From: Pseudomonas proteolytica
GTDB lineage: Bacteria > Pseudomonadota > Gammaproteobacteria > Pseudomonadales > Pseudomonadaceae
Assembly: GCF_007858275.1 (NCBI RefSeq)
Contig: NZ_VFEV01000002.1
Coordinates: forward strand, 1-64,000
Direction: 5' to 3'
Length of the DNA: 64,000 nucleotides
This document shows, one piece after another, positions 8,707 to 16,464 of the stretch. Made by a program: the position numbers and the translations under genes. Each line of letters opens with the position of its first letter. Position 1 is the first letter of the stretch. Under the pieces are notes generated by a model. It was given only the letters and a program-made list of their open reading frames with translations, was not told the DNA's origin and ran no database searches.

Positions 8707-11430
8707 TTACACGCCCTGGAATACCCAGCAGCGAATGGTTTTCGGTTTGTCGAAAGCGTCCAGCGCCCGCGCCGAGTTGACGGCCTTGTTGGACTCCAGA
8801 AACTTGGGTGATTTGCTGGTCTTGAGCAGGCGCTTCAGGTCACTGAGTGCCGGTACCTGCTGGCGCTTGTTGGCCGCCATCTCTACAAATTCGTTGAGGT
8901 TCACGGCAATCAGCTCATCCCGGCGGGCGTGGTTGAGCGCCCCTGTTTCGTCCATACCGTTGAGGAAGTCGTACAGGTCCCAAAACTCAGTAACGGTTGG
9001 GTGGTCGGCGTTGATTGCTTGCTGGCGCTCCAGGGCCATGCGACTGACCTCGGCGTGTGCCAGGGCTTTACGGTGCTCGCCAAGCGGTACAACGTCGGCC
9101 AGGGCGTCCACCAGGCTGCGCAACTGGGCGTGGTTTTTCGCGATACGCACCGTGCGAATGCCGGGTTGTGCCAGCAGCTCCTGCTCGTAGCCGGAGGTGT
9201 TTTCTTCCATCAGGCGCATGGTGTTGGCTTCGCGTTGCAACGCCTTGACCAGGAAGCCGCTGATCCTTTCCATCGGCATGCGCTCCAGCTGCTCGGCGAA
9301 CTGCTTGGTTTCCGGGGTGTGGTGCTCGCGGGTCAGGTGGACGTGGCAGAGGCGCTGAAGGATCGGTTCTGAGGCGTTCACTGCGTTGTTCTGCGCAATC
9401 AGCAGCGCGGCGCGGAATGGCGGTTCGTGGGTGTCGTTGCCATTGTTTTTCACGCCAGTAGAGCGAACGCTGCGCCCGTTGTAGGCGGTTTTCAGTTCGT
9501 CCCAGTCGAAGTGCTTTACGGGCTGGCCTTCCTTCTGTTCACGCTCGGACTCGATCAGTACCACCGGCAGGTTGCTGACCTGCGAGAAGTTGCGCGCCCT
9601 GCTGGCCGCTGTTGCTTTGGATGGGTCGAAACCTTCGTAATCAGTGCGTCCGACCAGTTTCCACAGCAGCTCGACCAGGGTGGTTTTACCTGAGCCGGCC
9701 TCGCCTACCAGTTCCAGGAACATCAGTGATTTGTGGATCTGGCGGATCTGCTCGGCATGCAAAGCGCCCAGCCACCAGGCCAGCACCACAAGGCCCTGGA
9801 CGCCAAAGCAGCGCCAGTAGATGTCGAACCAACCTTCGTTGTAGGCATTGAGGTCGGTATTGATATGCAGCACGGGCGACTGGCTCTGGGACTTGATACT
9901 CAGCTTGCCCAGGTCGAAAAAGTCTTCTTTGTTGCGCACCTGTGCCGCCCCGCCGAAGAAGGCAAGGTCGTTGAAAACATAAGCGCCGTGCTCGCGGCTG
10001 TAACCAATCCATTCGATGGTGTTGACGGTTTTCAGGCAATCGAGCTGTGGCGCCAGAATCCGTTTCAGTTGTTGGGCGCTGCCCTCAAACATCGCCCCGT
10101 TAGAGACGTTGAGCAGGCGATTGGCGAACTCAGGCGCCGACGTGAGTTGCTTGGCCGTGAACGTGCTTTTAATGGCAGGCCCTTGTGGGCGCTCGATACG
10201 GAAGTAGTACCAGGCCTCGTCGGTAAGGTCGTTGCGCATGTAGTACAGCGCTTGGAAGTTGCAGTTGGCGATGCAGGCCACTGAGCCGGCTTGGCGCAGT
10301 GCCTTGTAACGCTTTTGTTCATCGTTGAGCAGTTGGTCCTCGTGACGCTGTGAACTCTCAAGGTCACTCATGGCGCGGTCGTACTTATCAATGTCAAGCC
10401 GGAACCAGTACAGGCGCTTGCGGAATGTGAAGTTGAATTCCTTGCGTTCGTCGCGCAGGTAGATGAGGAACCCCTTTTCCTCAGCCGAGTCAGCCAGCAG
10501 CAGGTCACCCTGGTGGCGAGCGTCATCAAGGTCTTGCTCGATGCGCTCAGCACGTTTCTCGTCGCCCTCGATCGACTTCCAGCGGTGGTGCAGATCGTTC
10601 CAGTCGACCTTTTTACCGTTGGGCTGCGGGATCACTGCCGCTTTGCAGGTGAAGCCCAGGTCGCGGGCCTCTTTGACCCAGCGGCGTGTATTGGCTTTAG
10701 CCACCGGTTCGTTATCCAGTGCCCACACCAGGGTCGGCAGGCGCTTGTCAGCGTCATGGCGCAGCTTGACCAGGGCCTTGAGTGAGTCAATCGGGCAGGG
10801 AGCACTGGACATCATCGACACAGCCGACACGTCGTTATGCAGCAGCGCGATAGCGTCGAAGATCCCTTCGACGATAAACAGCTCGTCGACCTCCAACAGG
10901 TCTACGCTTGGCGGGCACCACCACACGCCTTTGTAGCCTGTTGCACCTTCGCCGGTAGGGCGAAAGCGCGCTTTCATCTTGCCGAAGCGGTCAGGCCGAT
11001 CTATCAGGCGTTCCCAGTAGCCGCCTTTCTCCAGGGCAAAACGCACCGTGGCGCTGCCGATATTGAGCCGGCTATCCCAGTAGTTTTCCTGGGTGAACCA
11101 TCCGGCGATCAGCTCAAATTTGAAGCCCCGCGCAAACTCCAGGTAGGCGCGGGCGGTGGCAAGGGGATTGTCCGGTGTCGACGGGGCGGTCTTGCTCCAG
11201 TCGTTGAACAGGTCGTCATACACGTCCTTTATATAGACGCGGTGGTCGCACTTTTCCGGCCGTCCACAGATCAACGTCCAGGGCGAATCGTAGAAGGTGT
11301 ACAGAGTCTTCTGGCCACAGGCAGGGCAAACACCCTTACGCATATAGTCGGTGCCGCGCATGTGCTTGAGCTGGTAATCCCGCTCAATGCGTTGGATGAC
11401 GTCGGCGCGCAGCCTTTCTTTCATTTCCAT
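8707..11430 (-). CDS. TOPRIM primase-helicase
   Basis: A 907-residue replication protein. The N-terminal zinc finger CPACG...CGRPEKCDH (residues 35-63) precedes a TOPRIM domain (FIVEGIFDAIAL, about 185-196, then WALDNEPVAK). The C-terminal helicase ATPase has Walker A ELVGEAGSGKTT at about 575-583. Such proteins prime and unwind DNA for phage theta-type replication. P2 itself uses a rolling-circle gpA, so this module is a replacement from another lineage. ATG 11430 has GGAAATG-type spacing; MEMKER offers a second ATG two codons in. Confidence 0.9.
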   Translation of the reverse strand: MEMKERLRADVIQRIERDYQLKHMRGTDYMRKGVCPACGQKTLYTFYDSPWTLICGRPEKCDHRVYIKDVYDDLFNDWSKTAPSTPDNPLATARAYLEFARGFKFELIAGWFTQENYWDSRLNIGSATVRFALEKGGYWERLIDRPDRFGKMKARFRPTGEGATGYKGVWWCPPSVDLLEVDELFIVEGIFDAIALLHNDVSAVSMMSSAPCPIDSLKALVKLRHDADKRLPTLVWALDNEPVAKANTRRWVKEARDLGFTCKAAVIPQPNGKKVDWNDLHHRWKSIEGDEKRAERIEQDLDDARHQGDLLLADSAEEKGFLIYLRDERKEFNFTFRKRLYWFRLDIDKYDRAMSDLESSQRHEDQLLNDEQKRYKALRQAGSVACIANCNFQALYYMRNDLTDEAWYYFRIERPQGPAIKSTFTAKQLTSAPEFANRLLNVSNGAMFEGSAQQLKRILAPQLDCLKTVNTIEWIGYSREHGAYVFNDLAFFGGAAQVRNKEDFFDLGKLSIKSQSQSPVLHINTDLNAYNEGWFDIYWRCFGVQGLVVLAWWLGALHAEQIRQIHKSLMFLELVGEAGSGKTTLVELLWKLVGRTDYEGFDPSKATAASRARNFSQVSNLPVVLIESEREQKEGQPVKHFDWDELKTAYNGRSVRSTGVKNNGNDTHEPPFRAALLIAQNNAVNASEPILQRLCHVHLTREHHTPETKQFAEQLERMPMERISGFLVKALQREANTMRLMEENTSGYEQELLAQPGIRTVRIAKNHAQLRSLVDALADVVPLGEHRKALAHAEVSRMALERQQAINADHPTVTEFWDLYDFLNGMDETGALNHARRDELIAVNLNEFVEMAANKRQQVPALSDLKRLLKTSKSPKFLESNKAVNSARALDAFDKPKTIRCWVFQGV

Positions 11431-11436
11431 CGGGGC

Positions 11437-11670
11437 TTACTTCGCTTCGTCGAGACTGTGTTTAAGGGCGCCGATCAGGCGTTTCTGTGCAGCCATCACC
11501 GGGAAGGCGACGAGCAGCGAGCCATGCCGCAAACCCTCGGGGATCATGCGAAAGCGGTCGTCGTACCAATGCTCGTTGAACTGCTGTGCGTACTGAGCAC
11601 GCAGCACCTGAAGCAGGGCCTCGGCCTGGTCGCGAGGCAGTTTTGCGGTGATGGCGACGTCGATTTCCAT
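11437..11670 (-). CDS. Small hypothetical phage protein
   Basis: A 77-residue protein, MEIDVAITAKLPRDQAEALL..., ending at the start of the primase gene (6-bp gap). ATG 11670 follows GAGGTGG. It has alpha/beta character and no named family. Its position directly before the primase-helicase suggests a replication-linked role, but this is only context. Confidence 0.6.
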   Translation of the reverse strand: MEIDVAITAKLPRDQAEALLQVLRAQYAQQFNEHWYDDRFRMIPEGLRHGSLLVAFPVMAAQKRLIGALKHSLDEAK

Positions 11671-11745
11671 GGTCCACCTCGGATTTCGGGCAAAGCTCAC
11701 CCAAACCCACGGCAACCGGGGAAGGGCGGGATGTTAAAAAGGGGC

Positions 11746-12135
11746 TTACTGAGGGTGTGGTTTGTGCACGGTGTTGCGTTGGTCGAGCAGTTTTTGCGGG
11801 AGCAGTCGTCCCGAAATAGGGCGGCGCTGTTGGGTCAAGGTGTCCAGCAGCCAAATGACAGGCCGGAATGGGCCGCTACTGGGGTAGATCCCGAGCCAGG
11901 CAATGCGGTTGCACGTCATGCTTTCAAACTCGGCCACGGCCAATTCAGCAATGCGTTGCACCAGGTGCGGCGGCACTTCCAATGACAGCGTCAGGTACTG
12001 GGCGCAGTTATCCAGCAGTTGGGTGTCACCGGCCAGGTGTTGGGAGCGGTGGCGGTACAGATAGGCCACGGCCGCTTGCTGCATCGCTACGCGATAGTCG
12101 CTGGTGGGGTTGGCGGTTAAGTTGATGGCGTTCAT
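11746..12135 (-). CDS. Hypothetical phage protein
   Basis: A 129-residue protein, MNAINLTANPTSDYRVA..., with a helical N-terminal half and a basic C-terminus. It overlaps the Ogr gene by 4 bp (ATGA), so the two are co-translated. I recognise it only as a type common in P2-like Pseudomonas prophages and can assign no activity. Confidence 0.6.
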   Translation of the reverse strand: MNAINLTANPTSDYRVAMQQAAVAYLYRHRSQHLAGDTQLLDNCAQYLTLSLEVPPHLVQRIAELAVAEFESMTCNRIAWLGIYPSSGPFRPVIWLLDTLTQQRRPISGRLLPQKLLDQRNTVHKPHPQ

Positions 12136-12434
12136 ACGGATGCAGTCTCCACGTCCAGTTGGTCCAGCAAATCGGGTTGGTTGGTATCGGAGCGGCTATC
12201 GCGTATCGCCTTTTGGCGAGCTATGTACGGCGCGATTGGGACTATGGTCAGCGGCTTATCAACACCCGATGGACTGAGTTGAAAGTCGATGGTTTGAGTG
12301 CCAGTGAAAGTTGCTCCGCACACCACGTTCGTGCATTGGTAATACAAAGAGCGGAAACATGGCGTTTGCCCCTCAGACGTCCGAATACGCAGCGGGCCGT
12401 AGCAGGCAGGGCAAACCAGCTTGTAGGTGCTCAA
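12132..12434 (-). CDS. ogr: Ogr/Delta-type zinc-finger late activator
   Basis: A 100-residue protein whose four cysteines (CPACYGPLRIRTSE...YYQCTNVVCGATF) form the Ogr/Delta zinc finger. P2 Ogr activates late promoters by binding a TGT...ACA dyad near -55 and contacting RNA polymerase alpha. Three matching dyads occur in this prophage (21415, 26198, 32904). In P2 ogr follows gene D; here it sits in the early operon, between the 129-residue gene and the CII-like gene, overlapping both by about 4 bp. Confidence 0.9.
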   Translation of the reverse strand: MSTYKLVCPACYGPLRIRTSEGQTPCFRSLYYQCTNVVCGATFTGTQTIDFQLSPSGVDKPLTIVPIAPYIARQKAIRDSRSDTNQPDLLDQLDVETASV

Positions 12435-12904
12435 TGCTTTTGCCCCCGGCCGTGCAGCATGATCGTTGCCAGAACCTCGGAATGGCGCGCCGCTTGGTAA
12501 TGGCTATGAGCGCTCAAAATGGCCTCAGCTTCGTCTCGCTCAATGACCCCGTCGTCCAATGCCTTGGCGATGATCTGGTCGACGACGCCGCGCTTGGCGG
12601 CAGCGTTTACTGACCGGCTGTAGAGGTCGACGTTGTCGAGCGTTTCAGGCTTGGCCAGGGGCACAAACATGCCGCCGTACATGGCTGCTATGTATTCCGG
12701 CAGATGGGTGGTGCCGGCGTCCTGCTCCAGCATATGGATCTGCTCATCACTCAAAGGCCGGCTGCCGGCATTTTCGTAGATGTGGTTATCGAATTTTTTG
12801 ATTTCGTAACCGAGGCGCGCCGCAGCGCATTCGCGACCACCTTTGTAGTCGCTGATGACAGCGCTCATGACTTGCCGCTTGGTCGCTAGAACTGGGCGTT
12901 TCAT
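12431..12904 (-). CDS. CII-like phage regulator (YmfL type)
   Basis: A 157-residue protein with an N-terminal DNA-binding segment (VMSAVISDYKGGRECAAARL...KKFDNHIYE, residues about 12-45) typical of the YmfL/phage regulatory CII family. An all-helical C-terminal half ends in HGRGQKH. It is the second gene of the leftward early operon, directly after the Cro-like gene, the position expected for a regulator of the lysis-lysogeny choice. Confidence 0.75.
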   Translation of the reverse strand: MKRPVLATKRQVMSAVISDYKGGRECAAARLGYEIKKFDNHIYENAGSRPLSDEQIHMLEQDAGTTHLPEYIAAMYGGMFVPLAKPETLDNVDLYSRSVNAAAKRGVVDQIIAKALDDGVIERDEAEAILSAHSHYQAARHSEVLATIMLHGRGQKH

Positions 12905-12933
12905 CTTCTGGTTTCCCCTTGGAGCCAGAGGCC

Positions 12934-13146
12934 CTAGTTTGTAATGACGCCGTCTTTGATTCCGAGCAGCACGGCGGCGCGGTGAGCTTCACCGCGCAAA
13001 CACTTCTTCTGTCCGTTCAAAACCGCGTACACCGTCGACGGGTTGAATTCATTTTTTTCAGCCCAGTCTTTGGCCGAGATCCCGAGACGTGCGAGACGGT
13101 CACGGGCCTCTTGGCAGGCTTGCTCGATAGGGGATGCGTTCGGCAT
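12934..13146 (-). CDS. Cro-like DNA-binding protein (BcepMu gp16 family)
   Basis: A 70-residue helix-turn-helix protein. ISAKDWAEKNEFNPSTVYAV followed by LNGQKKCLRGEAHRAAVLLG is the signature of the BcepMu gp16 family. It is divergent from the repressor gene at 13219 and first in the leftward early operon, so it probably acts as the Cro-type switch. ATG 13146 is used; the longer reading runs back through the operator region. Confidence 0.8.
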   Translation of the reverse strand: MPNASPIEQACQEARDRLARLGISAKDWAEKNEFNPSTVYAVLNGQKKCLRGEAHRAAVLLGIKDGVITN

Positions 13147-13149
13147 AGT

Positions 13150-13218
13150 CTCGTTTCGTGTGGTTTCGTGTGGTGATAGGCGAAGTATTTCCCATGTTTG
13201 TGGGATCGTCAAGTCTTG
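13150..13218. promoter_or_regulatory. Divergent control region of the lysogeny switch
   Basis: The 72-bp gap between the Cro-like and repressor genes contains the direct repeat TTTCGTGTGG (twice, about 13155-13174) and a short dyad CCCA-TGTTTG-TGGG (about 13190-13203). CAAATGTGGG recurs just inside the repressor gene. These are candidate operators for the two regulators. No experimental site is known to me. Confidence 0.55.
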
Positions 13219-13566
13219 ATGGAGACAAATGTGGGTATTGGTGACCGCCTCAAAGAGGAACGGGAGCGCTTAGGGTTCAGTCAGACTGAATTTGCAGCCG
13301 TCGCAGGGGCTTCGAAAAATAGCCAGTACAACTACGAGAAAGGTGAACGAAGCCCAGATGCGGTTTACCTCGCAGCTGTGGCTGGGAAAGGGGTGGACAT
13401 TCTTTATGTGGTGACTGGAGAGCGTAAGCCGCGGTCGACCGACAGCATCGGTGCTGATGCTGCAGAGCTACTGGATGCTTATCAGCACATCAATGAAGCA
13501 GATCGTCAGGTCTTGCTACGCATGGCCTTGGCGTTTGCATTGGTGGGTAGGGCCGCCACCGAGTAG
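13219..13566 (+). CDS. XRE-family repressor (CI-like, short form)
   Basis: A 115-residue protein with an N-terminal helix-turn-helix (RLKEERERLGFSQTEFAAVA, KNSQYNYEKGERSPDAVYLA, residues about 8-52) and a short helical C-terminus. It lacks a LexA-like peptidase domain, so self-cleavage on SOS is not expected. Induction may need an antirepressor or the PrtN-like protein. It is divergent from the Cro-like gene and followed by a terminator. ATG 13219 (METNVGIGD). Confidence 0.85.
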   Translation: METNVGIGDRLKEERERLGFSQTEFAAVAGASKNSQYNYEKGERSPDAVYLAAVAGKGVDILYVVTGERKPRSTDSIGADAAELLDAYQHINEADRQVLLRMALAFALVGRAATE

Positions 13567-13593
13567 CTGAGGTTAGGCAGACGGATGCAACAC

Positions 13594-13617
13594 ACCGACC
13601 AAGATGGTCGGTTTTTT
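13594..13617 (+). terminator. Intrinsic terminator after the repressor
   Basis: ACCGACC (13594-13600), AAGAT loop, GGTCGGT (13606-13612), then a T run to 13617. Confidence 0.85.
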
Positions 13618-13641
13618 ATGGAAGCTCAAAGGAGAAGATGA

Positions 13642-14421
13642 ATGGCGCTGAAGCCTTGTAAATCTTGTAAGCACACCGTGGATACCACAGCAAAACTCTG
13701 TCCAAGCTGCGGCGTTAAAGATCCAGGTGTAACCGTAGGGCAGCAGGTGTTCGGGCTTGTAATTCTGCTTGTCATCATCGCGGTGACTGTTTCGATGTGC
13801 TCAGGCAGTGGCGATAACAAGCCTGCCGAAAAAGCAACTCAAAGCGCTGCTTTGCCCTCTTACTCAATTACCCAAGACGATTATCGAGAGGGCAGGCCTC
13901 GAAAAGTTGAGGTCATGCTGACCAAGCGTTTGAGTGACGCAGAGCTTGCCGAAGTAGCCAAAGCTGTTCGCGCTGATACAAATGTTAAGGCTGAAAAAAC
14001 TTTCATCGGGTTCCGAGTGGAAGGGCAAAGCGACAAAGCATATTGGGCCAACGCTAGTTTCGACCCTGACTACAGAGCGTCTCTCATCGGCACTAGCGCT
14101 CAGGACTACCAAACCCTGAAAACGATGGACCTCAAGTCCTACCCGGACATGATTGGTAGTTGGTTGCAGGATGGGGCGCTGGGCCATGTGATGGTGCTGT
14201 ACAAGCGGGATGGCAAGTACTTCATTGACTCTATTTTCCCCGGTGGAGGGAAAAACACAGAGAGCTTCACCGCCAAAAAACTACCTGATGGGGGGTTACG
14301 TCTGGACGATCCCGAGCAAGACTTTGGCGAGTATTACGTCGTCGACGCAAAGGGTAATTTGCAGGGTTGGGGCGAGAATGGTGTGTACATGACGTTGCAG
14401 CCCCACAAGCCAGAGTTGTAA
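13642..14421 (+). CDS. Zinc-ribbon membrane protein, likely lysogenic-conversion gene
   Basis: A 259-residue protein. An N-terminal zinc ribbon (CKSCKHTVDTTAKLCPSC, residues 6-23) is followed by one membrane segment (VFGLVILLVIIAVTVSMC, about 37-54) and a soluble, probably periplasmic, domain of about 200 residues. It has its own strong AAAGGAG site and lies between the repressor terminator and the tail genes on the lysogen-expressed strand. That placement is typical of morons such as superinfection-exclusion proteins. No family is recognised for the C-terminal domain. Confidence 0.7.
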   Translation: MALKPCKSCKHTVDTTAKLCPSCGVKDPGVTVGQQVFGLVILLVIIAVTVSMCSGSGDNKPAEKATQSAALPSYSITQDDYREGRPRKVEVMLTKRLSDAELAEVAKAVRADTNVKAEKTFIGFRVEGQSDKAYWANASFDPDYRASLIGTSAQDYQTLKTMDLKSYPDMIGSWLQDGALGHVMVLYKRDGKYFIDSIFPGGGKNTESFTAKKLPDGGLRLDDPEQDFGEYYVVDAKGNLQGWGENGVYMTLQPHKPEL

Positions 14422-14554
14422 CAGAGGCTCACAGTTTTTTTGTTCGTGGGCTGATGACACACCAACTTTGTGATGAGCATCCGTTGTTCTCCGGGAGACC
14501 TTGACGGTGCCGTGTTGGCACCGGGCTCCCGTTGCATGTGAAAGGAGTAATCGC

Positions 14555-14719
14555 ATGATGGGGAACAATAGCGTCTCGAACAGCCAGTCGTCAGCCGTAA
14601 ACTCGGACTGCCTGAGTGAACAAGAAGTCATATTGTTGGCGTTGTTTCGGGCCATAAGTGCCCAACAACAAAATGATGTGATACGACTTTTGGAAGTGTT
14701 TGCGCAGGCTCCTGAGTAA
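14555..14719 (+). CDS. Small phage protein, 54 residues
   Basis: MMGNNSVSNSQSSAVNS then an amphipathic helix pair (LSEQEVILLALFRAISAQQ, NDVIRLLEVFAQA). An excellent AAAGGAG site lies 8 bp before ATG 14555. The helical tail resembles the C-terminal part of short phage repressors. It converges on gene D, with a GC-rich hairpin (14731-14749) between. Function unknown. Confidence 0.6.
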   Translation: MMGNNSVSNSQSSAVNSDCLSEQEVILLALFRAISAQQQNDVIRLLEVFAQAPE

Positions 14720-14730
14720 CGCCCACAGGG

Positions 14731-14749
14731 CCCCGGCCAGGTGCCGGGG
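14731..14749. terminator. Hairpin between the 54-residue gene and gene D
   Basis: CCCCGGC (14731-14737), CAGGT, GCCGGGG (14743-14749) with only three T after it on the plus strand. It is a weak terminator shared by the convergent transcripts. Confidence 0.5.
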
Positions 14750-14750
14750 T

Positions 14751-16022
14751 TTATGCCAACTTGTCGGCTTGCGCCTTTTTCCACTCACGATCTACGGCGC
14801 GTTTGGCCGTCTTCTCACTGGCATACAACCACCGCAACCGCCTCGGCTTCGCCTGATCTCCCGCAGTTATGGTTTTTTCCTTCCCGCTTTTCTCATCCCG
14901 GTAGTACGCAATAATCCCTGTGTAATCCCCCGCGTTTTCCTCTGCCAGATCCTCAACATTGTCCTCGGGCAGCTTGCTCTCCAGCTCCAGGCTCACGGTG
15001 TAACCGCCGTCAGCAGTGAGGCTGTGTTGCACATTCCCGCCGTACCAGATGATCTCGTCGATTTCCGTCTTAACGCCCTGGAGCGTATAGGTCAGTTCGG
15101 GAATCAGATCCGGCCGGCCCATGGCGAGGGTATAGCTGAGGGTGGCGCTGCCGCGTTGCAGGCGCCGGAATTCGGCACGGGCAGCGCGCAGGGCTGATTG
15201 TTGGTCGCTGTAAGTGTGGCGCAGGTCTTTGAGGTTGTCGCCGCCGCCGGCAATGGCTTCCTGTTTCTTGGCGCTGTTGACGTCGTAGTAATAGGCACGC
15301 ACGCCGTCGTAGCTGTCGCGGTCGGCTTGCAGGTAACGGTGCTGGTCACCGTCGATGCGGGTCAGGGTGATGTGTGGCAGATCCAGGCCGCTGGCGGTCT
15401 TGCCGCCTCCGGCCGGGAGGCACAGCAGGCAGCCGGCTTTGACGCTGGCCACCGCGTCGAACTCTTCGCCCAGGCGGCTGATCAGGTTGGCGTCGGATTC
15501 GTTGGCCTGGTCCAACTGCAGGATGGGCAGGCTGTCCAGGGCGCCGGCAATGGTGGCGGTGAGGTTGTTGCCGATGGCGATATCGCCCAGGACTTCGCCG
15601 AGGGTGGTGTTGCTCCAGCTGCGCTCGCGTTTGGTCTTCAGGCCCTTGCGCAGGTCCGCTGAGCGGGCGCGGATGCTCAGGACGTCCGGCGCGCCGCTGT
15701 GTTCGGTTTCGTCGACGGTGTAGGTGCCTTTGTCTACCAGGCCTGTATCACTCCAACCCAGCCACAGCCGCAACACTGCGCCCTTGGGCGGGATGGTCAG
15801 CATGCCGTCGTGGTCGCTGAGGGTGATGGTGAGTTGATCGGCCTCGACGCCGCGATTGTCGGTCAGCTCCAGGCTCATCAGGCGCGGGCTGATCTTCTGG
15901 GCGATATCGAGGCCGTCCACGGACAGACGGAACGCCGGCACCGGGTAGGCCGCGTCACGGATGAAGCGTTGGGCTGTGTCCTTGAGGTAGCCGGTGACCT
16001 TGGACAGGGCGGCCTCGATCAC
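14751..16022 (-). CDS. D: Late control protein D (tail hub/spike protein)
   Basis: A 423-residue protein, last gene of the tail cluster. It matches P2 gpD, a homologue of the T4 gp27 hub, with PAFRLSVDGLDIAQKISPRLMSLELTDNRG at the N-terminus and the conserved LSDHDGML...GWSD segment. It overlaps U by 4 bp (ATGA). The order U-D at the end of the FETUD operon is the P2 order. Confidence 0.92.
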   Translation of the reverse strand: MIEAALSKVTGYLKDTAQRFIRDAAYPVPAFRLSVDGLDIAQKISPRLMSLELTDNRGVEADQLTITLSDHDGMLTIPPKGAVLRLWLGWSDTGLVDKGTYTVDETEHSGAPDVLSIRARSADLRKGLKTKRERSWSNTTLGEVLGDIAIGNNLTATIAGALDSLPILQLDQANESDANLISRLGEEFDAVASVKAGCLLCLPAGGGKTASGLDLPHITLTRIDGDQHRYLQADRDSYDGVRAYYYDVNSAKKQEAIAGGGDNLKDLRHTYSDQQSALRAARAEFRRLQRGSATLSYTLAMGRPDLIPELTYTLQGVKTEIDEIIWYGGNVQHSLTADGGYTVSLELESKLPEDNVEDLAEENAGDYTGIIAYYRDEKSGKEKTITAGDQAKPRRLRWLYASEKTAKRAVDREWKKAQADKLA

Positions 16023-16459
16023 AGCAACCCCCGCAGGATGTTGACGCCGATGTTGGTGGCAGCGCCGAGCAGGTCGATACGGTCGTCGTCGGTGCGTTTG
16101 AGGCTCAGGGTGAACTCAATACGCCGTGGTGTGCCATTGCTGAAAAATATGGTTTTGGTTTCGCTGAGGCTCTCGATCACCCAAAGGCCGTAGATTCGGC
16201 CGCTGCCTTCAACCATCGGCCAGGCCTTGCCGGTGTTTGCCATCAGGCGCAGGGCGTCCAGGCTGAGGGCGCTGCCGGCCAGTTCCGGGAAAATGATGCC
16301 GGGGAGGGTGATGGAGTCGTCGCCACGGCCCACGAACTGCCGCGCGGGAGCGGCGCCGACGCGGTTGTTGCTGGCGTGGCGCCAATCGGTTTGGCGTTGC
16401 AGCTCTTGGTAAGCGGCTGTGGAGAGGCTGAACACGAACATGCCGAGGGCACACATCAT
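16019..16459 (-). CDS. U: Tail protein U
   Basis: A 146-residue P2 gpU-like protein (tail terminator/completion, FVFSLSTAAYQELQRQTDWRHA near the N-terminus; RRIEFTLSLKRTDD near the C-terminus). It lies 5 bp downstream of the tape measure gene and overlaps D. The position and length agree with P2 gpU. Confidence 0.92.
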   Translation of the reverse strand: MMCALGMFVFSLSTAAYQELQRQTDWRHASNNRVGAAPARQFVGRGDDSITLPGIIFPELAGSALSLDALRLMANTGKAWPMVEGSGRIYGLWVIESLSETKTIFFSNGTPRRIEFTLSLKRTDDDRIDLLGAATNIGVNILRGLL

Positions 16460-16464
16460 GGTGA

